From NCBI GenBank assembly GCA_002914805.1, contig JXTB01000325.1, positions 416,089 to 480,088 of the forward strand: 64,000 nt of DNA. The letters run 5' to 3'. Both the position numbers and the translations under genes were made by a program. This document shows positions 23,596 to 34,745 of the stretch, piece after piece. Every line of letters starts with the position of its first letter. The first letter of the stretch is position 1. A model generated the notes under the pieces. That model saw only the letters and a program-made list of their open reading frames with translations. It was not told the origin of the DNA and did not search any database. The DNA comes from Parasponia andersonii (lineage: Eukaryota; Streptophyta; Magnoliopsida; Rosales; Cannabaceae).

Positions 23596-25735
23596 TTATA
23601 CAGAAGGGCTCGCGCCGCCATCCCCAGCTTTGGCGGTATCCTCCCTCCAGCTTTGCACGAGCTCGACCACGTCCTCGCCAAGGATGGAGAAGTCAAAATC
23701 CGGATGCTCGCCGAAAATATTGAAAATGATGGTCGACGAGGCGATATCACTAGCTTTATCTTCGAGTTCTTTGACTTCAGTCGCCTTGACCTCCTCAATG
23801 GCTTTGTGAACCGCCTCAGTGGTCGCTTCCCTCATGCGATCCGGATGCTCAGAAATGGCCTTCTCGAGCTCTTTGACTTTCTCCTCGAGATTCTCCTTCT
23901 CGAGTCTCTCCTTGGCCAGGTCCTCGAGCATCTGCTGCTTCTCCAAGTTGAAGGTCGTTCTCTCCTCCCTCCGAGCCTTCTCCGAGTTCTCGAACGCTTG
24001 CGTTATCTTTTCAACTTTTTCAGCCTTCTCCAAGCATTTGAGAACCAGGTCGTGCATCAGGATAGCAGCAGCCGCAGTATTAAAAAAAAAAATCTAATTG
24101 TTAACACCAAGAGAATACATTCGAGGAGAAGATAGAAAAGCTTACATTGGCCAGCATCCTCATCGCAGATCCAAAAGTGACATTGGCAGATCGTCGCTTC
24201 ATCCGCTCCCAGCCTTCCTCAGATGTGAAGTGATCAATAAAGGCTGCGCTCATACCAGCCTTCTCTAGTAATTGATTGAGGAGTGTGAAGAGCTCTTCAC
24301 CCTTATCTGCCAAGATCGGTTCCGAAGAAGTGGCAGCCTCGGTGGATGGTTCAGGATGACTCATTGGCTGAGGCTGTGGTAGAGGCGAGCTTGCTGGGAA
24401 GTCCTCGAAGGCAACTTTTCTTTTCTTCGAACTGTCGACCTTCTCCTTCCCTTTCGATGGCGGGGTACTCTCGGGTATTTTGGTTTTTGCCATGGACCCG
24501 AGAGTTGAAGGTGGTGCTCGCAAGCCGCTACCGATAACCATCTCTGTACAGATATGCTAGTGAGCGAGGAGATATAATATAAGGGTAATTAGAATACGTG
24601 TAATTACCTTCTTCTTGTGGAGCTGGTTGAGGAGCTGGTGGTGACACTGTCTCTGGAGATGAAGGTTCTGAGGTTGGAAGGGTGGCTAGTGCTTTTTGTT
24701 TTCTAATTCTTGAAGACGAGGCACCTAAATCTGTCCTTTTCCTTGGCTTCTTCTTCGAGCTCGATGGCTTAGACGAAAGAACTGGGGGGTCTGGGAACGC
24801 GGCTCCCTTAAAAAGCAGACCGCAAGCGACCAGGTTGTTCGAAGTACCTAGTACCTTCCAATTAAATTCCTCAATTGGAAGGTCGTTGATTTTATATACC
24901 CTTGCGAGCTATTCCCTGGACAGTCCGGGTCGATCCCTGTTATCTGCGATGATATTCGAATGCGATCAGTATAAAAGTAAACATAGAAAAAAGGCGATAA
25001 ATTGGAAGACTACCTACCGAGATTCTGAAAGAAGCCGTTATCCGCATAGTCAAAATGGAAAAATGGATTTTTCCACTTTCCCATGTTGTTGCGAACCCCG
25101 TAGATTGTTTTTATTGTCTGGTTCGACTATTTGCTCGCATAGAAGAAGCCAAGATCTGACGGGTTCAATTTTACTTGGTAAAACCAAACGAATTCCTCAG
25201 GAGAAGGGGTCTCTAAACCTAATTTATGGTACAGTATATACAAACCTACCATATATCTATAGGTATTAGGGGTTAGTTGAAAAGGGACGACCCCATAGTA
25301 ATCAATGATCGATTTTATATACAGATGAAGTGGGAGATGAACACCACACTTGAGAACTGCTTCACAGAAAGAAGTGAGTCCACGTGGTGGAGTGTGTGGC
25401 CGGTTGAATTCCATAGGTAGGCGAAGGGGTGTGGCGATCTTATAACTACTCGCAATTTTACTGAGTTTTTTCGATGAACAGCTCGTTCTTATATTGGTAC
25501 ATGACCAATTTCCCTCTACATACTGATAGCCTGATGAGAATGCAGGGGCATCCCTGATATGTTGAGGCCACTGGTCTTGTGGGAGATCGCCTATGCGAGG
25601 ACTACTTCGCCTGACCCCCGTTATTTCTACTTCAGGTTCCGGCTCGAGGTAATCTTCAAGGTTTATGGAACTAACACTCGAGTCAGAATCTCCGGAAAAT
25701 GCATTCCCTTCCCTAAATTCATCACTACTAGACAT
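23596..25735 (-). pseudogene. Tat antisense ORF, plant gypsy-type transposon domain protein, multi-exon, broken
   Basis: Reading the minus strand, ATG at 25735 starts MSSSDEFREGNAFSG, an acidic leader, then a globular segment (PPRGLTSFCEAVLKCGVHLP, VVPFQLTPNTYRYMVGLYIL, PEEFVWFYQVK) that I recognise as the 'putative gypsy type transposon' family (Pfam Transposase_28). The frame meets TAG at about 25127 but continues with GKWKNPFFHFDYADNGFF to a donor near 25020. Later segments are 24960-24610, which holds another stop (a Lys/Ser-rich KKKPRKRTD tract and the PAPQPAPQEE end); 24541 to about 24145; and 24057-23596, a coiled coil (ERLEKENLEEKVKELEKAIS). The function of this antisense gene is unknown. 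It would be transcribed opposite to gag-pol, presumably from a promoter in or near the 3' LTR. Confidence 0.75.
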
Positions 25736-26636
25736 CTGAAAAAGAAATACGCAGGGATTTAGGCATCGAGGATTCTCATTATGCCAGCACTTTGGGTATT
25801 CATCCTAGGATTGTACTAACAAGCAAGCTCATTCCTAAGAGGTCTACAGATTCGTAAAAATTGTTCGAGCAGTTCGTCAGAAAATAAATGTTTGAGCAGT
25901 TCGTTAGGAAATAAAATAGGGTATCAGACCCTAAAAATTCTTTTCACAAGTTCGTTTTTGGTTATTATCTAGTAAGTCTACCCTACGGACTGAAAAAGGG
26001 GGATAAAAAATAATTCTCATTTCACTTCAATGTGGGATGAGTTTCTATTTCTAAAAATTGAAATAATTTTTTCAAGAACAAAAGAAATAAGAGAAGAAAT
26101 GAACTAACCTTTCTTCAGAAGCAGAGGGATTGAGATGGTTTGAACTTCGTCAGAGAAGAAACTGTGATTGTGCGAGCTGAAGGACGAAACGACACTTTAG
26201 AGTTCTCTGAAGCTTCGATATTTTCTGAAAAAAGATGGAAACAGTGAAATAGAACAGAAACGGATTGGTTTCCGATATTTATATTCCAAGCACCGTTAAA
26301 TCACAGCCGTAGATTAAGGAATTTGATTTTTAGATCTGAAGGCCGAAGTTTACGTGGGATTTGATTCTTTCCGAAAAATCAGAATTGTTTAAAATTTGAA
26401 AAGATTTGGTTTAAAAACGACGTTGGCATCATTAGGCTTCCTCGAGTTCTGCTATCTTTCTTAGAAAAGGCTACACGTATTTTCGTCTGTCAGAAAAAGA
26501 TACGCGTGATCTTGAGAGATAGGATTTGAAATCTGGCGACTCTTCGACTCTTCAAAGATCTCAAGTCTAGGTCATGACATCGCATTTTTTAAGATCGCAG
26601 GTTAAAAGGAAGCTCCATTTTGTCCTAAAGAACTAA

Positions 26637-26653
26637 TGGAGCTGGGGAGCAAT
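26637..26653 (+). promoter_or_regulatory. Polypurine tract before the 3' LTR
   Basis: The purine-rich GGAGCTGGGGAGC stretch ends three bases before the 3' LTR start TGTTG. This is the expected place for plus-strand priming. Confidence 0.65.
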
Positions 26654-27323
26654 TGTTGTGCGGTCTAAAATCCTATGTTAGGTCGCATAAGGGTTAAGTT
26701 CGACCTCCTCCGCTTAGGTTACATGCGACCTCTTCCGCTTAGGTTACATGCGACCTCCTCCGTGTAGTCGTGTGACCTCTTTTGCATAAGTTATATGCGA
26801 CCTACTCTGTGTAGGTTGTAGGCGACCTCTTTCGAAAGAAAAGAGAAACAAGTCTATGCTTCGTCAAACAGGAAACCTGCAAGGAAAAGGAAACAGAAGT
26901 CTCCTATTTATGATCCACCAGTTACCTGTTTTGAGTGGTTATCCAATTATGTTGTTACTCAAATTGTATTACCCGATTGTATAGTTACCCGTTTTCACAA
27001 TTAGGAATATTGGATTACCCTCACCTATATAAAGGGGACTCAATGTTCCAGACGGGATTTCCAATTTTTCCAATTCTCCAATTTTCAGATTTCGAAATTC
27101 TGACTTCTAATTTGAGAGAGATTTCCGGATGAGACATTGTAACTTTGAGTGCTTGTAATTCTTCATAAAAATAGTGAAAAACAGTAGACATAAGCTTATC
27201 TTTTCCGGAGCTGAACCATTATAAAATCCTCTCTCTTTATTTGTTTTGATTAATAACTCAACTCACACAAATCACGTCTCTTAATTTTTTCTAAATTTAT
27301 TGTTGATAAAACCTCCCTCAACA
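26654..27323 (+). repeat. 3' LTR of Tat element
   Basis: It begins TGTTGTGCGG and ends CCTCAACA, and is the same length as the 5' LTR. It is followed by CCAAT and then, ten bases later, a second CAACA-CCAAC phrase (27329-27338). The latter would give a perfect match to the 5' flank CCAAC. Confidence 0.93.
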
Positions 27324-27338
27324 CCAATCAACACCAAC

Positions 27339-28529
27339 TATTGATTAAATATCTCTAGAGAAATAGGATAAGCGGGGATACGCTAAAAAGAGATGGACAG
27401 CTCAAATTAGGTGCAGCTGAAGAGAGAGAGAAGAGATTGAGAAAGAGACTCTTAGGGTTCCTCACATGGCACCAAGTGTTAGCAACTGAGTAGGAGAGAG
27501 TTGAGTAGTGGAGTCCACATGGTAGTTAACGGTTGCGAGTAGGGAAGTGTAGCTGACGTGGTGCCTTACGATTAGACAGAGCAAGTGGTGTGCATAGAGA
27601 GGAACACAAGCCGTGTTACACGAGATCACAAACAGAGCTCCTAGTGGTCAACATCATGATGAAGAAGACGCACCCTAAGACACACGCTTCCTTGATGCGT
27701 CCGGAGCAGTAGTGTCAAAACGGGTTTGTACGAGTAGGACACTATTATAAGAGGGCGTAGCACAATTCAACTTGTCATGGTAAAAATAGAAAGTACTCAA
27801 GCTAGCACAAACACGAAATATATGAATAATAAGCACGACAAACATCATTAAAAAAAAAAAATTACTTTATAAAACATATGTCTATTTTAATTTTTTTGGG
27901 CAAAATTTCAATACGATAAATTTAAAAGAAATAGAAAAAATTAAAATTAAAATATTTTCTAAGTAAAAATAATATATATTATAAATATTACATAAATTTC
28001 TAATTTTTTAAAACAAAAAAGTTCCAAAATTTAACAAGTTTGAGCTAAAGATTTTAAATATATTAACAATCTAAGGCAAAACTCACTTTCGATAGAAAAT
28101 CTTTAAAATATTAAAAAAGAAAAATACAGTTTAAGTATATACTAATCATAATATTTAAATTATATATTTTGATATAATTTAAGTAGGTACTAATTTAATT
28201 GGAATATACTTTAATTATAAAAATTTAAATTAATTATCATTATCCATGTACACTCTAATATTTCAAATTAAATTTGTTTTTATATAAAAGTTATCTCAAT
28301 TTTCAAGTAACTTCTTTCTATTACATAATAATTCATAATTCATAATTCATAATTCATAATTATTTAAATGGAAATAATTATAATAGTATTAAAACAACTA
28401 AATTTGAAAAAAAAAATCAATAATGAAAACGATTATGGAACATGAACGATAAAAGTTTGAAAATAGAGATAATTATGCATGAAATCATATATGATATGAA
28501 AAATAGCAAAATTAGACACACAAATATAA
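27339..28529. other. Intergenic, no gene seen
   Basis: The first 500 bp are less AT-rich and GA-rich but have no coding frame. The remainder is strongly AT-rich and includes four or five copies of a CATAATT heptamer at about 28328-28362. Confidence 0.5.
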
Positions 28530-28730
28530 TATAGTAAAAAACAAGTACAATTAGGTGTGGAAATATTATAGCATCTAAAACGAGTACAATTAGTATGAAA
28601 ACAACATAATACCAGTACAATTAAGTACGAAAAATAGCATAATATCATAAACGAGTATGATTAGGTACGAAAAATCACTCAATATTAGAAACGGGTATGA
28701 TTAAGTACGATAATAGTATAATATCGAACA
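28530..28730. repeat. Degenerate minisatellite, about 38-bp period
   Basis: The phrase AAACGAGTACAATTAGGTACGA recurs in varied form near 28538, 28577, 28610, 28649 and 28688, with AATAGCATAATATC-like spacers. About five copies are visible. The origin is unknown. Confidence 0.65.
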
Positions 28731-30666
28731 TAGAAATAATTAGGAGGAAATAGACTAGCATGATAATAATAAGTTAACGATACGAAATTGGACACAAGTA
28801 CAACACAGGCAAGTCGAGATATGGTTAGTACTCGTGTTTGGGCTGATACGATACAATTACTAATCATGCTCGAACTGGTACAATATGAAACACAAATGTA
28901 CCATAACTAGATGTGCTTGGATTGATAGGGCATGACCCAATTAATATCTCTAATGTGGAGTTGATTCTTGTCCCTTGCGCGTGGTATCTAAACTTTATTT
29001 ATTTTATCTATTTTTCATTTAAATTGATTTATGGATTGTCCATTAATTTGCCTATTTCAGCTTCGAATTGCCTTTTTTGGCTGATGAGAATTCGAAATGG
29101 CATGGATTATATTCAGATTAAAAGTTTGAGAACCTAATATGGAATTGGGTTTGGATCAACATTTGAATCTGTAATTTCAAATTTTATGGATCTAGAGCTG
29201 GCTGAACGTGGGAATTGGACAATTTTCGGTTTTTATTCGAAACTAAATCATGAACCAGTTGACGGTTGAATTTAGAAAAGAGAGGTAATAAATAGATATG
29301 TTTCTGGATTTGAGTTGTCCAAGTCTCAATCAAATTTTTTTTTTTTGAAATAAATCAAATTTTGTTTGAAATAAGTAAGACTACAGTTATCATGGCTGAA
29401 GCATTAATTAATTTCATTATTGCCTTTTGATGGGTTTATTGGATAATTTATCATAAATTCTTGAGATATGCAGATTAAAGAAGATGAGAGAAAGGTAGAA
29501 CGGTGAAGAAGTTGGACAGGAAAGAAAGGGAAAAATAATGTCTTTCCTTTTATGGGTCAAAATTTTGTTTAATGTTAATTATTAATTAATATTTTAAAAA
29601 ATAAACATTTTTTTAAATATACGTCACATAGTACAAAGACATTGCATTCAATGTATGAAAATTGGTGTTTAACTAATAAAAATATAAATTTAACACAATA
29701 TTCAAATGCGAAGGTTAATGTTTGTAATAACTCAAAACATGGTACGTCGAAGAAAAAAATCAAACAATTAGTACAAATGCAAGATAAAAAATATAATTAT
29801 CCGCATATTAAAGTTAGGTGGTTCAAATTTATTTGTCAGCTGCGAGCCTTTTAATTAATTATAAGACAACTTTGTATATTATACATCGAATCTTTTCAAA
29901 TATTTCTTTAAGTACATATGTGATGTAATAAATTTGGCTCTAAATAGTTATGTGCACCGATAAATTATGAATAAATACTGCATTTAATTTTAGGAAAATG
30001 GATTAATTAGATATAAAGGGAACTTCTTTTTTGAGGAGCATTAGTCTCAACAGATTTGAGTTCAGAAGTGACCATAAGTGCATTTCTAACCTTTTATTTC
30101 GTGTCAATTTCAAGACAATATATTATGGGGTTGAAAATTGCAGGCGATAAACTGTAATAGCTTGCACCCCTTTATCTTGTCGCGCATAATTTTTCTTATG
30201 TTTAACCTTTATATTGGCGAGTCATGGTTGATAAGAAAAGTACACAAGCAAATGTTTCATCTTCTCCAATCACACACAAAGTCCCATATTTGGTGCAGAA
30301 AACCGGAAAATAGGGAGATTGCGCAAAGTTGGAGGAGCTACTTTAATTTAGCACGAAGCAAATTGCTCTTAAAGAAAGAGAGTACTATTTGATCATACAT
30401 AAGGTTGACTAAAAATATTAACATCATTAAAATAATGGAAGACGACCTCCTAGGGCTCTATAGATCTTATATGATTGTTTGCATCAAATTATGCGTAAAC
30501 GACTAATTAAATCACCCAAGCAGCCAAGCTCCTCCATGACTTTTTAAAAAATTAACTTTGTGCATCCAAGTCAAATTTAGCATGCGTATGCGTGGACTTC
30601 AAACCATCAATGTATAGTTTTGACTTTAATTACTCGTACTGGCACTTGGCGCAGACTCAATTCTTC
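28731..30666. other. Intergenic, AT-rich, no gene seen
   Basis: Several short ORFs (for example 28913-29137 and 29642-29854) have no family resemblance, and I do not call them. Poly-A/T tracts are frequent. Confidence 0.5.
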
Positions 30667-30855
30667 TGAAAATTTTACACACCAATATGCCTAATTTATA
30701 TTGTGTTGTATTATATCCCACCTAAAATTAATTCAAGAAAAAAAAAAATGAATTTTGCAAATAACAAATTGATTGCCAATATGGCGTTTCTGAAATTTTA
30801 CACACCAATATGCCTAATTTATTTTGTGTTGTATTGTATCCCACCTAAAATTAAA
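30667..30855. repeat. Direct repeat pair of about 65 bp
   Basis: 30667-30732 and 30791-30855 share a sequence beginning TGAAAATTTTACACACCAAT and ending CCCACCTAAAATTAA. They differ by a few substitutions and a one-base indel. The pair overlaps the left arm and loop of the foldback at 30752-30938. Confidence 0.85.
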
Positions 30856-30938
30856 AAAAAAAAAAAAGAAAAAAGAAACGAATCTGTATAAAATTTTCAG
30901 AAACGCCATTTTGGCAATCAATTTGTTATTTGCAAAAA
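30752..30938. repeat. Near-perfect foldback, about 50-bp arms and 88-bp loop
   Basis: 30752-30800 is complementary in reverse to 30889-30938, with one mismatch and about one single-base indel. Both arms contain TTGCAAATAACAAATTGATT when read inward-outward. A transcript would form a long hairpin. It lies about 570 bp upstream of the glycosyltransferase start codon. Confidence 0.88.
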
Positions 30939-31508
30939 GTTGATTATATAATAGTTTTTAGAATCCCCTCCTCAATAAACCAAGGGGCCGGTAAAGGTAC
31001 ATGAGTTCAAACTAGCAGTGATTTTGTGACTGACTGAGTATGTTTAATTATTGGAGAGGGTTATATATACATTTTATAATGAGCATTTAATTATTTATAG
31101 TGGTATCTCACATGAAGCACAGTCGTCATAAATGTTTTGAAAAGAAAAAATGAAGGGCTGTCCAAAAAATTATTGTTGATTTATACCATGGATTTATTTT
31201 ATCCTCACGTTATTACTTTATTCAATTTTTAGCCACTTTCTAATTATTAGTTTATTATCTCTTTTTCTTTTCCCCTTCTTATCCACGAGCTCTCTCCCTC
31301 AAAACGATGGGGCGTGAAAAACGCACTTGGAGCAAAATTCGAATCTAACGCACTTGCTTCAGTGCGTGCCCCACCTCCCCACTTTGCTCTACTTTACAGC
31401 AATAATATTTCAAAATCTAAAGAGAATTAAACCAAATATTTACACAAATACAATACATTTCTATAATATTCTCTCCCCGTACTTTCCTCTAACCCCCCTT
31501 TTTCCAAT
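30939..31508 (+). promoter_or_regulatory. Upstream region of the GT4 glycosyltransferase gene
   Basis: The upstream region is AT-rich, becoming C-rich over the last 200 bp before the ATG (CCCCACCTCCCCAC, then CTCTCCCCGTACTTTCC). This is typical of a plant 5' UTR. No exact TATA box or operator can be fixed. Confidence 0.35.
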
Positions 31509-32999
31509 ATGGCTTTCAACACCAAACCAAAGAAGCCCCTCTCCTCTTCCCATTCCAACCTCTGCACCACCCTATTCTTTGTCGTTCTCTTCACTATCCC
31601 AGCTCTTTTTCTCCTCCACACTCCCACCACCACCTCCATATGCACCACCTTCGCCGCCTCCCACCGCGCCAAGCCATGGTCCGGCAACCTCCTAAGCGCG
31701 CAGTTCGCATGGAATCGCCTCAGTTTCGACGAGCAAAGCCCCCCGCCTGTCGCCCTCAAAATCGCTGTATTCTCCCGTAAATGGCCCACTGGAACCACCC
31801 CCGGCGGCATGGAGCGCCACGCCTACACCCTACACACCGCTCTATCGCGCCGCGGCCACCAAGTCCACGTCTTCACCTCTCCACAGGACGGCGATGAAAA
31901 CGCGAAGACCGGTCCGGTCGGGCTGGATGAGAAAGAGAGCAGAAATAGCCCGAGTTCATCTCCTCGTATCCATTGCCACGAGGGCGATCCGGGCCGATGG
32001 CGATACAACAAAGCGTGGGAGCAGTTCTTGGAAGAAAACCAGCGCCAACCGTTTGATGTCGTCCACTCCGAGAGTGTGGCTCTTCCCCATTGGTTAGCTC
32101 GGAATCTCGACAATCTCGCGGTGTCATGGCACGGCATAGCCCTCGAGAGCTTGCAGTCGGATATCGTCCAAGATTTGACACGCCACCCCGGCGAGCCAAT
32201 GTCCCCGGCTTTCAACAGAAGCGTGCAAGGGGTCATCCCAAAGGTGCTAAACGAGATAAGATTCTTCAAGAGCTATGCTCACCATGTTGCCATAAGCGAT
32301 AGCTGCGGCGAAATGCTGAGGGACATGTACCAAATCCCAATCAAAAGAGTCCACGTCATTCTCAACGGCGTAGACGAGGATGATTTCGCCGTGGATTCCG
32401 CGCTAGGCCACGAATTACGGTCCAGAATCGGCGTCCCGAAAAAGGCTAGTGTGGTTTTCGGTGTGGCGGGTAGATTAGTCAAGGATAAAGGGCACCCTCT
32501 ACTGTATGAAGCATTCTCTACTCTTATGACAAAACACCCGGATGTGTACCTAGTTGTGGCTGGTTCAGGACCATGGCAGAGCCGGTATAAGGACATGGGG
32601 CCTAATGTCCTAGTTCTGGGGTCCATGAGCCCTTCGGAACTTCGCGCTTTCTATAATGCTATAGACATTTTTGTTAACCCGACTCTTAGGCCACAAGGGC
32701 TTGATCTTACACTAATGGAGGCCATGATGAGTGGGAAGCCAGTTATGGCTTCAAGGTTTCCAAGTATTAAAGGTACGATTGTGGTTGATGATGAGTTTGG
32801 GTACATGTTTGCTCCTAATGTGGAGTCTTTGCTTGAGGCAATGGAAATGGTTGTGGAAGAAGGGTCAACGAGATTGGCCAAACGAGGGAAGGCTTGCAGG
32901 CAATACGCGTCTTCCATGTTTACCGCTAGGAAAATGGCCTTGGCCTATGAAAGGTTGTTCCTTTGTATTAAAAATATTACATTTTGTTCCTACACTTAA
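31509..32999 (+). CDS. GT4-family glycosyltransferase, type II membrane protein, intronless
   Basis: This is a single 496-residue frame, about the length of its plant relatives (from memory, the Arabidopsis AT1G73160 group). A short basic N-terminus is followed by a hydrophobic anchor at about residues 18-36 (LCTTLFFVVLFTIPALFLL), so the enzyme probably sits in the Golgi or ER with its catalytic part in the lumen. The GT-B fold is visible: an N-domain with the glycine motif TTPGGMERHAYTLHTALSRRGH and HGIALESL; a C-domain with VHVILNGVDEDDF, VFGVAGRLVKDKGHPLLYEAF, VVAGSGPW and LDLTLMEAMMSGKPVMASRF, which holds the conserved glutamate that contacts the nucleotide-sugar. Donor and acceptor cannot be read from the sequence. 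The frame is intact. The coding sequence is clearly GC-richer than its surroundings, as is usual for intronless plant genes. Confidence 0.92.
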   Translation: MAFNTKPKKPLSSSHSNLCTTLFFVVLFTIPALFLLHTPTTTSICTTFAASHRAKPWSGNLLSAQFAWNRLSFDEQSPPPVALKIAVFSRKWPTGTTPGGMERHAYTLHTALSRRGHQVHVFTSPQDGDENAKTGPVGLDEKESRNSPSSSPRIHCHEGDPGRWRYNKAWEQFLEENQRQPFDVVHSESVALPHWLARNLDNLAVSWHGIALESLQSDIVQDLTRHPGEPMSPAFNRSVQGVIPKVLNEIRFFKSYAHHVAISDSCGEMLRDMYQIPIKRVHVILNGVDEDDFAVDSALGHELRSRIGVPKKASVVFGVAGRLVKDKGHPLLYEAFSTLMTKHPDVYLVVAGSGPWQSRYKDMGPNVLVLGSMSPSELRAFYNAIDIFVNPTLRPQGLDLTLMEAMMSGKPVMASRFPSIKGTIVVDDEFGYMFAPNVESLLEAMEMVVEEGSTRLAKRGKACRQYASSMFTARKMALAYERLFLCIKNITFCSYT

Positions 33000-33750
33000 T
33001 TTCTTAGGTATAGATCGTATATCCATTTTCATTTTTTTTTTTTTTTAACAAAAAGAGAAAGGAATAAGTTTTGGGTTAGTTTTTTGGTTTATTATTTGTC
33101 TACATTGCTCCGGATTCCTATAGGCTCTAGGTTATTTTTTATTAATTGGTTTGACGCAAAATAAGTGCTTGTGCACGTGAAACTGTCGGCTTTCTTTTTA
33201 TGAAAAATCTTTTTTTTTGGGGGGTAATACATTAATGATTACTGGGTTCAAGAGATGATATTAAATTTTTAACGTGTTTTTTCAAATTAATGAGTGGAAA
33301 AAAGGGTATAAAAGACACTTGCTAGACAGTAAAAGAGGAGAGTCGCTTGTAATCAAGAAATTGCTTCATCACGTGACGCACCAAAACCCGAAAAATGAAA
33401 TATCTCACTTAGACTTGGAACGGTAATGTAATCTACGGTTATAAGTATTCGAGACCTTCCGATCTGAATAAGAAGCTAAAAGATTGTTCAAGCAGGAAAA
33501 ACGAAATGATCGCCCAGTGTATATGCAGGTATATAGTACGGGATAATATCAGCATAATTCATGTTGTATCCGTCCTAATATATATTTATGTATAGGGAAA
33601 GTTTTTAATGAAAATTTTGTTTTTACTTTATGATAGATACTTTAACCCAACGATTATTCCATTTTACATGAATATGTACTTTCACCCTACAACCATTCTA
33701 TTATAGTTCTTTTAGGAATCCCTTCCATTCAGGGAAGAATAAGTTGTTCG
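33000..33750. other. 3' flank of GT4 gene up to assembly gap
   Basis: This is AT-rich sequence with poly-T runs after the stop codon. No gene is seen. It includes the 3' UTR of the glycosyltransferase gene. Confidence 0.5.
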
Positions 33751-34383
33751 NNNNNNNNNNNNNNNNNNNNNNNNNNNNNNNNNNNNNNNNNNNNNNNNNN
33801 NNNNNNNNNNNNNNNNNNNNNNNNNNNNNNNNNNNNNNNNNNNNNNNNNNNNNNNNNNNNNNNNNNNNNNNNNNNNNNNNNNNNNNNNNNNNNNNNNNNN
33901 NNNNNNNNNNNNNNNNNNNNNNNNNNNNNNNNNNNNNNNNNNNNNNNNNNNNNNNNNNNNNNNNNNNNNNNNNNNNNNNNNNNNNNNNNNNNNNNNNNNN
34001 NNNNNNNNNNNNNNNNNNNNNNNNNNNNNNNNNNNNNNNNNNNNNNNNNNNNNNNNNNNNNNNNNNNNNNNNNNNNNNNNNNNNNNNNNNNNNNNNNNNN
34101 NNNNNNNNNNNNNNNNNNNNNNNNNNNNNNNNNNNNNNNNNNNNNNNNNNNNNNNNNNNNNNNNNNNNNNNNNNNNNNNNNNNNNNNNNNNNNNNNNNNN
34201 NNNNNNNNNNNNNNNNNNNNNNNNNNNNNNNNNNNNNNNNNNNNNNNNNNNNNNNNNNNNNNNNNNNNNNNNNNNNNNNNNNNNNNNNNNNNNNNNNNNN
34301 NNNNNNNNNNNNNNNNNNNNNNNNNNNNNNNNNNNNNNNNNNNNNNNNNNNNNNNNNNNNNNNNNNNNNNNNNNNNNNNNNNN
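33751..34383. other. Assembly gap (633 N)
   Basis: There are 633 consecutive unknown bases. Apparent long open frames across it are artefacts of the Ns. Confidence 0.99.
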
Positions 34384-34745
34384 AATTTATTAACATGCAA
34401 TGGTTAATCATCATTTAATTCGCTTTTTGTTGGTTAATGCACTTGGCATTTGAAAAAAGGATTGATTAGAACTATTTTGAAAAAAAAAAAACTATTAATT
34501 AGAACTCTTTCTCTTTTTAGAAGTTAGAAAAGATATTCTATTAAGTAATGATCTTGGCTCTTGAACAATAAATCAGTTGATTCTATTAATGGTTACAAAA
34601 ATTTTAAATTTATGATTTATCATAAATTAGTTGTTTGTTAGTGAATGAGCGACACTTAAGGATATATAAGTAAATGGAGAGTTTAAAGGACTTAAAATTA
34701 GTTCTAACTATGAATAAATAGTAATAGTAAAAAGAGTTGAAAAGA

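Larger units (their letters stand above)
16212..27323 (+). mobile_element. Ty3/gypsy LTR retrotransposon, Tat lineage, complete but decayed (11.1 kb)
   Basis: Two 670-bp LTRs (16212-16881 and 26654-27323), both TG...CA, enclose in order a primer-binding site, gag, protease, RT, RNase H, a second RNase H-like domain, integrase, a long region with an antisense ORF, and a polypurine tract. The second RNase H after the usual one and an antisense ORF before the 3' LTR are hallmarks of the Tat lineage (Retand/Ogre group). The flank before the 5' LTR is CCAAC and after the 3' LTR CCAAT, a near-match 5-bp target duplication. Coding regions carry many stops and frameshifts, so this copy is not autonomous. 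My hand alignment of the LTRs gave about 37 mismatches in 670, nearly all transitions and no indels. Confidence 0.93.

Noticed and set aside
23534-24135. Plus-strand ORFs in the Tat 3' region
   Set aside because: The minus strand shows a coherent coiled coil and domain protein; the plus frames are its complement.
28328-28362. Short regular CATAATT repeats considered as a CRISPR-like array
   Set aside because: It is a simple heptamer microsatellite without spacers, and the genome is a plant.
31427-32626. Several ORFs of 67-148 residues on both strands
   Set aside because: They are shadows of the GC-rich glycosyltransferase frame, which has clear GT4 motifs.
33701-34418. Three long open frames made of X residues
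   Set aside because: They span the N gap and contain no real codons.
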